From positions 1 through 12,137 of the forward strand of contig JAGMCC010000017.1 in the NCBI GenBank assembly GCA_023129355.1: a stretch of 12,137 nucleotides of DNA, written 5' to 3'. Position numbers and translations under genes: made by a program. This document shows, piece by piece, positions 6,549 through 12,137 of the stretch (its first letter is position 1; each line of letters opens with the position of its first letter). Under the pieces are notes generated by a model. It made no database searches, was not told where the DNA came from, and saw only the letters and a program-made list of their open reading frames with translations. The DNA comes from Dehalococcoidia bacterium (GTDB lineage Bacteria; Chloroflexota; Dehalococcoidia; E44-bin15).

Positions 6549-7241
6549 CTATTCGGACCCGGGATAGATAACAGCTAATATCTTGGTCTCGCTGCCGCCG
6601 ACGCTTTTGACAAAATGAGGCTGGCTCGAATCATAGTAAAGCGCATCTCCAGGCCCGAGGAACTCAGTTTGAGCCCCGACTCGAACCATCATTTGTCCCT
6701 CCAGAACAAAAAGAAACTCCTGCCCATCGTGCGTAGAAGGCTCTTCGACATCGCTGGGTAACAGAGTTACCATAAAGGGCTCCATCGATCGGTTCGCCTT
6801 TTCCGGGGCGAGAGATTCGTAAGAGTAGCCGTACCGCTCACTCCTTCTTTCCCCGTGGCGGGAGATGGGAAGACGCTGGTCTGCCCTCACTATGGTCATA
6901 GGTTTATCGACCCCGGGAGAGACAAAGTAACCCATCTTCGTTTCCAGCGCTTTGCCTATCTTTATTAATTCGCCCAAGGGAGGAATCATTTTATTCGATT
7001 CCACACGCTTCAAAGTATCCATATCTATGCCCGTCCGGCTGTTAAGATCCTGAAGGGTCAGACCGCGCATTTCGCGAGCATTCCTGACCCGATCGCCGAG
7101 AAGTTCTCCTTCCTTGGGCCTGACGGCAAGGCGTTCCACCTGAGATGAGTCTGTCAGAAAGTCATCAGACCCTGTGAACCCACGTTGGGACGATTTTGAT
7201 CTGCCACGGGCGCTTGCGCGCTTCACCTTCTTCTCCTCCAT
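6549..7241 (-). CDS. XRE-family transcriptional regulator with C-terminal cupin domain
   Basis: This 230-residue cytoplasmic regulator has a basic, low-complexity N-terminus (1-45), an XRE-type helix-turn-helix (about 47-107: LGDRVRNAREMRGLTLQDL, then SRTGIDMDTLKRVESNK) and a cupin barrel (about 150-226). Cupin motif 1 is reduced to H171 and E175, and motif 2 keeps GDALYYDSSQPH with H209. Metal binding may thus be partial or replaced by an organic ligand. XRE-cupin proteins usually bind their operator and release it on sensing a metabolite, often of the adjacent pathway. It follows the acyl-CoA dehydrogenase stop by 14 bp, and AGGAGG in that gap precedes ATG 7241, so the two are one operon. 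An acyl-CoA or free acid is a reasonable ligand guess. The target is unknown; the palindrome at 8561-8583 in front of its own operon is a candidate. Confidence 0.88.
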   Translation of the reverse strand: MEEKKVKRASARGRSKSSQRGFTGSDDFLTDSSQVERLAVRPKEGELLGDRVRNAREMRGLTLQDLNSRTGIDMDTLKRVESNKMIPPLGELIKIGKALETKMGYFVSPGVDKPMTIVRADQRLPISRHGERRSERYGYSYESLAPEKANRSMEPFMVTLLPSDVEEPSTHDGQEFLFVLEGQMMVRVGAQTEFLGPGDALYYDSSQPHFVKSVGGSETKILAVIYPGSE

Positions 7242-7255
7242 TTTACTTCTTCCTC

Positions 7256-8425
7256 CTACATTGCCCTTCCAGCGACGCCGATACCGCGAGCGATTATAAT
7301 CCGTAGTACCTCCGACGTCCCCTCACCAATCTCGAGAAGTCTCTGATCTCGATATAGTCTTTCGACCTTGAAATCTTTCATCAGACCATAGCCCCCGTGA
7401 AGCTGCACTGCATGATGAACACACCTATGCATTACCTCAGAACAGTACAGTTTGGCCATGGCCGCCTCCTGGCTAAAGGGACGCTCGTTCTCAGCGAGCC
7501 AGCACGCCTTGTAGAGTAGATTTCTGGCGAGCTCGATTTCGAGGGCCATGTCTGCCAGCTTAAAAGCGTTCACCTGAAACGAACTTATAGGCTGTCCAAA
7601 TTGGATGCGCGAGTTGGAGTATTTCAGAGCAAGCTCGAAGGCCCCCTGGGAGCCACCAAGCCCCATGGCTGCGATGCTCAGCCGTCCTCTATCTAGAGTG
7701 GAAAGCATCTGGTGGAACCCATCTCCCCTTTTCCCCAAAAGATTCTCCTTAGGTACAATACAATCGTCTAAGAATAGCTCACCCGTATTTGACGCCCGCC
7801 ACATCATCTTCCCCTTCATTTCCCTAGCCATCAATCCGGGAGCATCCGCAGGAACAAGTAGACAGCTCAACTCTAGCTTTCCATCGCCACGTAGTCCTGT
7901 AACGGCTTGCATAGCAATAATTCCTGTCAAGGAACAAGCTGAATTCGTAATAAAGATCTTCTTGCCATTTATGACCCAATGGTCACCCTTAAGCTCAGCC
8001 CTGGTTTGAGAGCTTCCAGCGTCGGAACCAGCTTCCGGTTCCGTGAGACCGAAGGCTGCCAAGATCTGTCCAGAACAGAGGTTTGGAAGCCATTCCTTTT
8101 TTTGCTTCTCGTTTCCGAAGTAATAGATCGGTCCAATCCCCAGTGAGTTCGCGGCAGCAATTGTAGCAGCCTGAGAACCATCTACCCTCGCTAGTTCCTC
8201 CACCGCAATAATATACGAGATATATCCGATATTGGATCCACCGTATTTCTCTGAGACGAAGCAACCGAGAAGCCCAATTTCAGCCATCTTTCGTGTCAAC
8301 TCGATAGAGAACTCCTCCCTTTCGTCCAGCTCTTGAGCTATGGGGGCGATCTCCTTTTCGGCGAAATCCCGAACGGCCTGACGGGTTAGATTTTGCTCTT
8401 CTGTCAAATCAAAATTCAGCGCCAT
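7256..8425 (-). CDS. acyl-CoA dehydrogenase
   Basis: This 389-residue flavoprotein has the length of short-chain or medium-chain acyl-CoA dehydrogenases, which oxidise an acyl-CoA to the 2-enoyl-CoA and pass electrons to electron-transfer flavoprotein. Seen in order: an N-terminal helical domain (LTEEQNLTRQAVRDFAEKEI), GLLGCFVSEKYGG (51-63), the flavin-contacting FGLTEPEAGSD (125-135), WVINGKKIFITN (150-161), GRLSIAAMGLG in the C-terminal helical domain, the R-QFGQPI-FQ dimer motif (273-284), QLHGGYG (341-347) and IGEGTSEV (366-373). E368 is at the place of the catalytic base Glu376 of human MCAD. ATG 8425 is the natural start, though the ribosome site is poor (only GTAGAGA). It is the first gene of an operon with the XRE-cupin regulator. 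No ETF genes are in the window. Chain length and branching preference cannot be told. Confidence 0.95.
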   Translation of the reverse strand: MALNFDLTEEQNLTRQAVRDFAEKEIAPIAQELDEREEFSIELTRKMAEIGLLGCFVSEKYGGSNIGYISYIIAVEELARVDGSQAATIAAANSLGIGPIYYFGNEKQKKEWLPNLCSGQILAAFGLTEPEAGSDAGSSQTRAELKGDHWVINGKKIFITNSACSLTGIIAMQAVTGLRGDGKLELSCLLVPADAPGLMAREMKGKMMWRASNTGELFLDDCIVPKENLLGKRGDGFHQMLSTLDRGRLSIAAMGLGGSQGAFELALKYSNSRIQFGQPISSFQVNAFKLADMALEIELARNLLYKACWLAENERPFSQEAAMAKLYCSEVMHRCVHHAVQLHGGYGLMKDFKVERLYRDQRLLEIGEGTSEVLRIIIARGIGVAGRAM

Positions 8426-8560
8426 TTATTATATCTCTACGTCTGGAAAATTTTGGTGGCATGTTAAAGATCATACATTTCCCTGGACTAGGACATTGTT
8501 TATGTATAAGTTGTCAAAGTTCAATTACAATGTTTAAATTACTAATGAGCTTGTTAGACC

Positions 8561-8583
8561 TGCGCGCCCATTTCTGGCGCGCA
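8561..8583. promoter_or_regulatory. palindrome TGCGCGCC-N7-GGCGCGCA, possible operator
   Basis: Two perfect 8-bp arms surround a 7-bp centre. The element covers the predicted transcription start of the promoter at 8585-8613. That position is typical for an operator. Its GC-rich arms contrast with the AT-rich flank, and no T-run follows on either strand. Confidence 0.45.
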
Positions 8584-8584
8584 C

Positions 8585-8613
8585 ATCGTAGCCGACTTCA
8601 AGACTGTTGTCAA
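8585..8613 (-). promoter_or_regulatory. sigma70-like promoter for the acyl-CoA dehydrogenase/regulator operon
   Basis: On the minus strand a perfect TTGACA (8613-8608) is followed after 17 bp by TACGAT (8590-8585, four of six). Transcription would begin near 8578, giving a leader of about 150 nt to ATG 8425. This is the best promoter match in the window. Confidence 0.5.
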
Positions 8614-8620
8614 TTGTCCC

Positions 8621-8746
8621 TCAAAAGTAGCGATAAAGCCCGTAATACCTTGACCAGAAGTCAGGTAGTCCGTGTCCACCTGTCAATCCACCAAGAAAGC
8701 AGGGGTGCGGGAGCAGTGCCGTTAGGATGCCTACAAAGGCTCCCAA
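8621..8746 (-). CDS. doubtful 41-residue hydrophobic small protein
   Basis: A TTG at 8746 with GGAG five bases before it opens a 41-codon frame that ends at TGA 8621. The predicted peptide has one hydrophobic stretch (GAFVGILTALLPHPCFLGGL, residues 2-21), then a polar and aromatic tail (LPDFWSRYYGLYRYF). The frame stays open upstream to an alternative TTG at 8785. It starts soon after the stop of the C_GCAxxG_C_C gene (8790), so it could be a small third member of that transcript, a gene remnant, or chance. I recognise no family. Confidence 0.25.
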   Translation of the reverse strand: MGAFVGILTALLPHPCFLGGLTGGHGLPDFWSRYYGLYRYF

Positions 8747-8789
8747 AATCGCTCCAGAGGCGTCCTTTCTCAGTAGAATGACCAAAATT

Positions 8790-9287
8790 TCATAGATGAG
8801 GATGTTGCGAGTCTACTTCGGCTATGATTTCGGCCACCATCTCTGCCGTCCTGCCCACAACCTTAGCGCATATTGCTATAAATTCAGGGTTGTTTACAGC
8901 TTGTATCACCGCATCCAAATCTGTCCAGTCAAGTTTGGAGATTTCACTGCAGGCGGTGGTACCGTACTCCTGCTCAAATTTCCGTACCAGGCTCTGTGCG
9001 ATTAAGAGCCCGGAGAACAGTCCCTCAATCCCTTCATCGATGCGGGGGCGGCCATACTTCATGCCCAGCACCATCATTCCACCGGTCAACGCACCGCATG
9101 TCTTGCCCATACCCAGTCCGGCACACAGTGGGCCTGCCGCCTTGAAGGTCATTTCGTCCTCCAGGCCTAAGAGCTCCTGAAATGTCAGCAAAACGGATTG
9201 ACTGCAGCCGTGGAATTGCAGTTCATAGTCGTGGGCCTTCTTCCTGGCTTGCTCTTTTAGAGAACCTTTAGAAATCTCCTGCGCCAC
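8790..9287 (-). CDS. C_GCAxxG_C_C family redox-type protein
   Basis: This is a 165-residue soluble protein of the C_GCAxxG_C_C family, thought to be redox-active. GTG 9287 is chosen because AAGGAGGT lies six bases upstream; the frame is open to 9323 but that part spans the ribosome site. Seen: HGCSQSVLLTF with C28, a glycine-rich segment GPLCAGLGMGKTCGALTGG with C55 and C64 (CGALTG signature), MVLGMKYGR, then C113 (TTACSEI) and C140 (FIAICAKVVG). All signature cysteines are present, plus C55. Family members occur near anaerobic oxidoreductases, and a related domain occurs in split-Soret cytochrome c, but no haem motif is visible here. The physiological role is not known. About 110 bp separate it from the epimerase upstream, so it may have its own promoter. 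Confidence 0.85.
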   Translation of the reverse strand: MAQEISKGSLKEQARKKAHDYELQFHGCSQSVLLTFQELLGLEDEMTFKAAGPLCAGLGMGKTCGALTGGMMVLGMKYGRPRIDEGIEGLFSGLLIAQSLVRKFEQEYGTTACSEISKLDWTDLDAVIQAVNNPEFIAICAKVVGRTAEMVAEIIAEVDSQHPHL

Positions 9288-9355
9288 GATGAAACCTCCT
9301 TTTCTGGAGCGGTTATGGGACATAGATTGGTATATTTCCCTATATCAAATCGCCC

Positions 9356-9379
9356 GTGCGAACTTTAAAAAAGGCGCAC
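9356..9379. repeat. inverted repeat between the epimerase and redox protein genes
   Basis: GTGCG (9356-9360) and CGCAC (9375-9379) enclose CTTT-AAAA sequence that can extend the stem by about four pairs around a small internal loop. On the minus strand it lies about 22 nt past the epimerase stop, and its loop carries a run of six T. It may be a weak terminator or a control site for the next gene. Confidence 0.3.
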
Positions 9380-9400
9380 CGAACCGCGAGACTATGCGTT

Positions 9401-10345
9401 TTAACTCCTTTTCACAAAATCGGCGAAATCCATAAATGCCTCTCGTGATGTGTATTTATACCGATAATTGAGCTCCCTTTTAAGTTTTTCGCTTGAGACC
9501 ACCCATGGATATCGTACCATATTGAGAGCAGGGCTGGGAAACTCGGTGATAAATGAAAGCCGGAGATTCCATGCTGCCCCGTTCAGTAAATACATTAAGC
9601 CGAAAGGAATAGATATGGGGGTATTCCCCAGCAGCTTTAGCATTTCATTAAAGGTAATTGTTCCCTCCGCACCTACATTAAACACTCCAGCCAATCTCTT
9701 CTCCAAAAGGAGATAAATAATCTCAACCAGATCATCCTCATGCACAAACTGAAAAGGTTGAGTATTTGAGGGTAGAAGCACGAACCTTTTTCTCAAGTGA
9801 CGTGCGAGGGGGTCATTGAAACCGGGACCGGCAACAAAGGATGGCCGCACTAAGGTCACCTTTATCTGCGGATTTTCTGAAATGAATGCGGTAAAGATGC
9901 TCTCGATCTCTTTTTTGTTTTTACTGTAGGTGAAATCATCGTTTCCCCTCAGCCGACTGTCCTCAGTGAGCGGGACGTCATTATCGGGGTGAAAACCGTA
10001 AGCGGTAGCCGAGCTAGTATAGAATATATGCTTCACATCCGCTTTGATGCAGGAAAGTAGGACATTCTTGGTACCATTGATGTTTATATCTTCCATCAGT
10101 TTTGTACTGTGAATCGGCGGAACAACGTATGCGGTATGAACAACCGTATCAATCCTGTGGTCTTTTAGAATATGTTCAAACCTTTCCCTCACATCCATCT
10201 TGTAAAACGTGAACTTCTCAAGGCTGATAGCAGGCTCTTTGATATCAATTCCTACTATTTCTTTGACCTCGGCTTTATCATTTAAAAGGGATAGCAGCTT
10301 CGTCCCGATATATCCGGATGCGCCGGTTATAAATACCCTCTCCAT
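9401..10345 (-). CDS. NAD-dependent epimerase/dehydratase-family (extended SDR) protein
   Basis: This 314-residue protein is an extended short-chain dehydrogenase with a Rossmann fold. Seen: VFITGASGYIG (4-14) for NAD(P) binding, the acidic end of strand 2 (GIDI, 32-35), DTVVHTAY (66-73), FYTSSATAYG (108-117) supplying S111/S112, and Y140-S-K-N-K144 as the catalytic YxxxK pair. VRPSFVAGPG and VHEDDLVEII are also typical of the family. ATG 10345 is chosen because it gives the usual short lead before the glycine loop; a TTG at 10357 would add four residues. It starts 18 bp after the SDR gene stop, so the two form an operon. Sugar-nucleotide epimerases and 3beta-hydroxysteroid dehydrogenase-like reductases share these motifs, and I cannot separate them here. 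Nearby acyl-CoA genes favour a hydroxy-lipid or hydroxyacyl substrate over a sugar. Confidence 0.85.
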   Translation of the reverse strand: MERVFITGASGYIGTKLLSLLNDKAEVKEIVGIDIKEPAISLEKFTFYKMDVRERFEHILKDHRIDTVVHTAYVVPPIHSTKLMEDININGTKNVLLSCIKADVKHIFYTSSATAYGFHPDNDVPLTEDSRLRGNDDFTYSKNKKEIESIFTAFISENPQIKVTLVRPSFVAGPGFNDPLARHLRKRFVLLPSNTQPFQFVHEDDLVEIIYLLLEKRLAGVFNVGAEGTITFNEMLKLLGNTPISIPFGLMYLLNGAAWNLRLSFITEFPSPALNMVRYPWVVSSEKLKRELNYRYKYTSREAFMDFADFVKRS

Positions 10346-10363
10346 GCTTGCACCCAATTCGAT

Positions 10364-11176
10364 CTAGCTCCTCGCCCTCAATCCCCAGTAGGATATGAAA
10401 TTAGTGAGCCTTCGGGGTACAAACCTGATTAAAACGGAATGAACAAACCAGTTTATCCTCCCCGGTATATACACCTCTTTCTCCCTTTTCATAGCCTTTA
10501 TCCCTTTACGTGCTATGGCAGCAGGGTCGCTCAAACCGCTGATCTTATACCACCAGATTCTATCCGGGAAGCCTCCGCCCTTCAAGATAGGTGTATTAGT
10601 ATATGATGGGTTTAAAGTAAAAACCTTGACTCCGGTTCCTTTAATCTCCTGGTTTACTGCTTCGCTCAGGCTCTGCACAAAGGCCTTTGATGCGCCGTAC
10701 GTCGCATGATGAGCCGTGGGCTGAAAAGCGGCGGCTGATACCACATTAAGGATCCGGCCCACTTTGGCCTCAACCATCTGCGGAAGAAAGAGCCTCATTA
10801 GCTTAAAATAGGCGACCAGGTTTAACCTGACCAACAATTCCTGGCGATCGAGGGATATCTCATGAAAGTTTCCGTAGAGTAGGATTCCCGCATTGTTCAC
10901 CAGCACATCGATCCTATCTACAGATCGCTTAACCCTCTGGTACAGGTTTTCCGGCCCCTTTTCTTCTGAAAGGTCGATGGGGAAGGTCACAGTTTTGACT
11001 GCATATCTGTCCTGCAGTTCATTGGCCCACTTGATAAGAATGTCCTTTTCCGAGGGGTGGCATCCCAGAAAGAGATTGGAGCCCTCCTGGGCGAAGCACT
11101 GCGAAAGCTCCTTGCCAATTCCAGAAGAAGCGCCGGTAATTAGAACGTTTTTCCCCCTTAGATAGAACTTTCCCAA
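10364..11176 (-). CDS. short-chain dehydrogenase/reductase (classical SDR)
   Basis: This 270-residue protein has the classical SDR layout: VLITGASSGIG (11-21) for the cofactor, PIDLSEE (66-72), NNAG (94-97), RLNLVAYF with N119, S147 in NVVSAAA, and Y160-G-A-S-K164. NPSYTNTPI (189-197) follows as usual. The C-terminus (241-265) is hydrophobic and aromatic with paired arginines, as in SDRs of the DltE/YqjQ or 17beta-HSD-like type, and may contact the membrane or a lipid substrate. The start is TTG 11176: no in-frame ATG exists between it and the upstream stop, and GGAAATGGAG lies just before it, closer than ideal. It oxidises or reduces a hydroxyl or keto group with NAD(P)H. The substrate is not known. 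It is the first gene of a pair with the epimerase-like gene. Confidence 0.88.
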   Translation of the reverse strand: MGKFYLRGKNVLITGASSGIGKELSQCFAQEGSNLFLGCHPSEKDILIKWANELQDRYAVKTVTFPIDLSEEKGPENLYQRVKRSVDRIDVLVNNAGILLYGNFHEISLDRQELLVRLNLVAYFKLMRLFLPQMVEAKVGRILNVVSAAAFQPTAHHATYGASKAFVQSLSEAVNQEIKGTGVKVFTLNPSYTNTPILKGGGFPDRIWWYKISGLSDPAAIARKGIKAMKREKEVYIPGRINWFVHSVLIRFVPRRLTNFISYWGLRARS

Positions 11177-11299
11177 TTCTCCATTTCCATGTTCAAAGGG
11201 GTTGGTCTTGCACTATGGTGAGAGGATAATGACCCTGACTGAGTGATATTCCCCAATGAGGGACCCGGATGTGCGATGGGCATGTTGTGCAACGACCTC

Positions 11300-12137
11300 T
11301 TAGCTAACCTTCTCTAGTATATGTATGCACATGGCAGCTTCTTCAACACCTATGTTGCCTCCGCCATTTTCAGCGAGGCCGATCCGCGCTCCTTCCACCT
11401 GTCGATTTCCGGCTTCGCCTCGAAGCTGCGTAACGATCTCGTAAATCTGCGCCAGGCCTGATGCGCCGATGGGATGCCCGCGGCACTCCAGTCCGCCGCT
11501 TGTATTTATTGGTTTGGTTCCTCCAAGTTTGGTATCACCCGTCTCTGCATAAGAGCCACCCTCTCCGAGGGGACAGAAACCCATTGCCTCCGTCTGATGA
11601 AGCTCACCGAAGGCAGTGGCATCGTGCAGTTCGGCAGTGCTGATATCGTCGGGCCCAACTGCTGCCATCTCATAGGCCTCCCTGGAAAGACGTTCGCCAA
11701 TATCCGTTTCATCGATACCCCTGTCAACGCCCTGTCCTAGCACCGAAGCCAGTATCTTCACCGGCCGTGCATTTGTTAGCTTACTGAGGTACTTCTCCGA
11801 ACAAACTATCGCGGCAGCACTACCGTCACCCACGGGCGCACACATGGACCGGGTAAGGGGATAGGCGACGGGCTTATCTGTAAGGACTTCCTCCACCGAC
11901 ATCGGTTTCTGATACTGCGAAAGAGGGTTTAAAGATCCATGCCAATGATTCTTTGAGCAAATTACCGCAAGCTGGTGCTGTGTTGAATGAAACCTGTCCA
12001 TGTGCCACCGTGCCGCTGTGGCATAGGCGTCCATAAAGATACTTCTCCCTTCTCCCGGGGCTGTCTGACCCTCCGGTATAGCAACCTTGAATGTCTTGCC
12101 GACCTCCATGATCATGTTGATGTGTTCCATGAAGTTC
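11300..12137 (-). CDS. SCP-x-like thiolase (acetyl-CoA acetyltransferase family), 5' part cut by window
   Basis: The reading frame is open to the window end (N-F-M-E...), so the visible 278 codons are the C-terminal two thirds of a thiolase of about 390 residues. An ATG at 12130 is present but lies within the conserved core, so it is not the start. Seen: VGDGSAAAIVCSEKYL, STAELHDATAFGELHQTEA with the active-site-type histidine of HDA, GGLECRGHPIGASGL with the GHPxGASG histidine, and AENGGGNIG near the C-terminus. In classical thiolases the last motif carries a second cysteine (CxGGG); here Asn stands there, as expected for the SCP2-type branch. The nucleophilic cysteine would lie in the missing half, so activity cannot be judged. 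It may cleave 3-ketoacyl-CoA. About 120 bp separate it from the SDR gene downstream. Confidence 0.88.
   Translation of the reverse strand, partial: NFMEHINMIMEVGKTFKVAIPEGQTAPGEGRSIFMDAYATAARWHMDRFHSTQHQLAVICSKNHWHGSLNPLSQYQKPMSVEEVLTDKPVAYPLTRSMCAPVGDGSAAAIVCSEKYLSKLTNARPVKILASVLGQGVDRGIDETDIGERLSREAYEMAAVGPDDISTAELHDATAFGELHQTEAMGFCPLGEGGSYAETGDTKLGGTKPINTSGGLECRGHPIGASGLAQIYEIVTQLRGEAGNRQVEGARIGLAENGGGNIGVEEAAMCIHILEKVS

Larger units (their letters stand above)
8426..8789. other. 364-bp spacer with promoter region and a doubtful small open frame
   Basis: The spacer precedes the acyl-CoA dehydrogenase operon. It holds a good promoter-like pair (8585-8613), a strong palindrome at its start point (8561-8583), and on the minus strand a short hydrophobic open frame (8746-8621). 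The sequence after the palindrome (8426-8560) is AT-rich leader without a recognisable riboswitch. Confidence 0.5.

Noticed and set aside
8428..8433. Perfect TATAAT on the minus strand
   Set aside because: It lies only two bases before the ATG of the acyl-CoA dehydrogenase gene, so transcription would start inside the gene, and no -35 box is found at the right distance.
8461..8781. 106-codon plus-strand open frame
   Set aside because: It runs across the promoter and palindrome of the acyl-CoA dehydrogenase operon, has no ribosome site, and the product resembles no family.
1..12137. CRISPR array, rRNA, prophage or insertion sequence
   Set aside because: I saw no evenly spaced direct repeats, no rRNA-like sequence, and no recognisable transposase, integrase or phage genes.

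Overview
This window looks like a piece of the chromosome of a strictly anaerobic bacterium that lives by acyl-CoA chemistry. Nine complete genes and two genes cut by the window edges all read on the minus strand, so transcription runs from high to low coordinates. Base composition is roughly balanced. GTG and TTG starts are common, and several decisive ribosome sites are strong AGGAGG types. The gene content points to a syntrophic or sulfate-reducing type of lineage (Desulfobacterota, Chloroflexota or Peptococcaceae-like). It includes an oxygen-sensitive [4Fe-4S]/FAD hydroxyacyl-CoA dehydratase relative, a glutaconate-type CoA-transferase, thiolases with a DUF35 partner, and an acyl-CoA dehydrogenase with its own XRE-cupin regulator. 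The sequence alone does not settle the phylum.

Layout in order of transcription: (a) 12137-11300, the C-terminal part of an SCP-x-like thiolase; (b) 11176-10364 and 10345-9401, an SDR reductase followed closely by an NAD-dependent epimerase/3beta-HSD-like reductase; (c) 9287-8790, a C_GCAxxG_C_C redox-type protein; (d) 8425-7256 and 7241-6549, an acyl-CoA dehydrogenase and an XRE-cupin regulator, 14 bp apart; (e) a 420-bp spacer rich in inverted repeats; (f) 6128-4932 and 4912-3923, a thiolase-fold protein without the nucleophilic cysteine and a DUF35-SCP2 fusion, 19 bp apart; (g) 3697-2693 and 2706-1936, the two subunits of a GctAB-type CoA-transferase, which overlap; (h) a 646-bp spacer with no convincing gene; (i) 1289 to the window start, most of a 4-hydroxybutyryl-CoA dehydratase-family protein.

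Inferred joint role: activate a carboxylic acid with CoA (GctAB-like), dehydrate or isomerise it (AbfD-like), oxidise it (acyl-CoA dehydrogenase) and cleave the chain by thiolysis or a retro-aldol reaction. The substrate is unknown. The most interesting part is the cysteine-less thiolase next to a DUF35 protein that carries an SCP2 lipid-binding domain. This resembles the actinobacterial Ltp2-ChsH2(DUF35) steroid side-chain aldolase, but with a lipid carrier fused to the DUF35 subunit. The AbfD-like protein keeps all four iron-sulfur ligands but differs at neighbouring active-site positions, which suggests a different substrate. Two operons have a clean palindrome directly at or just downstream of a plausible sigma70 promoter, so local repression is likely.
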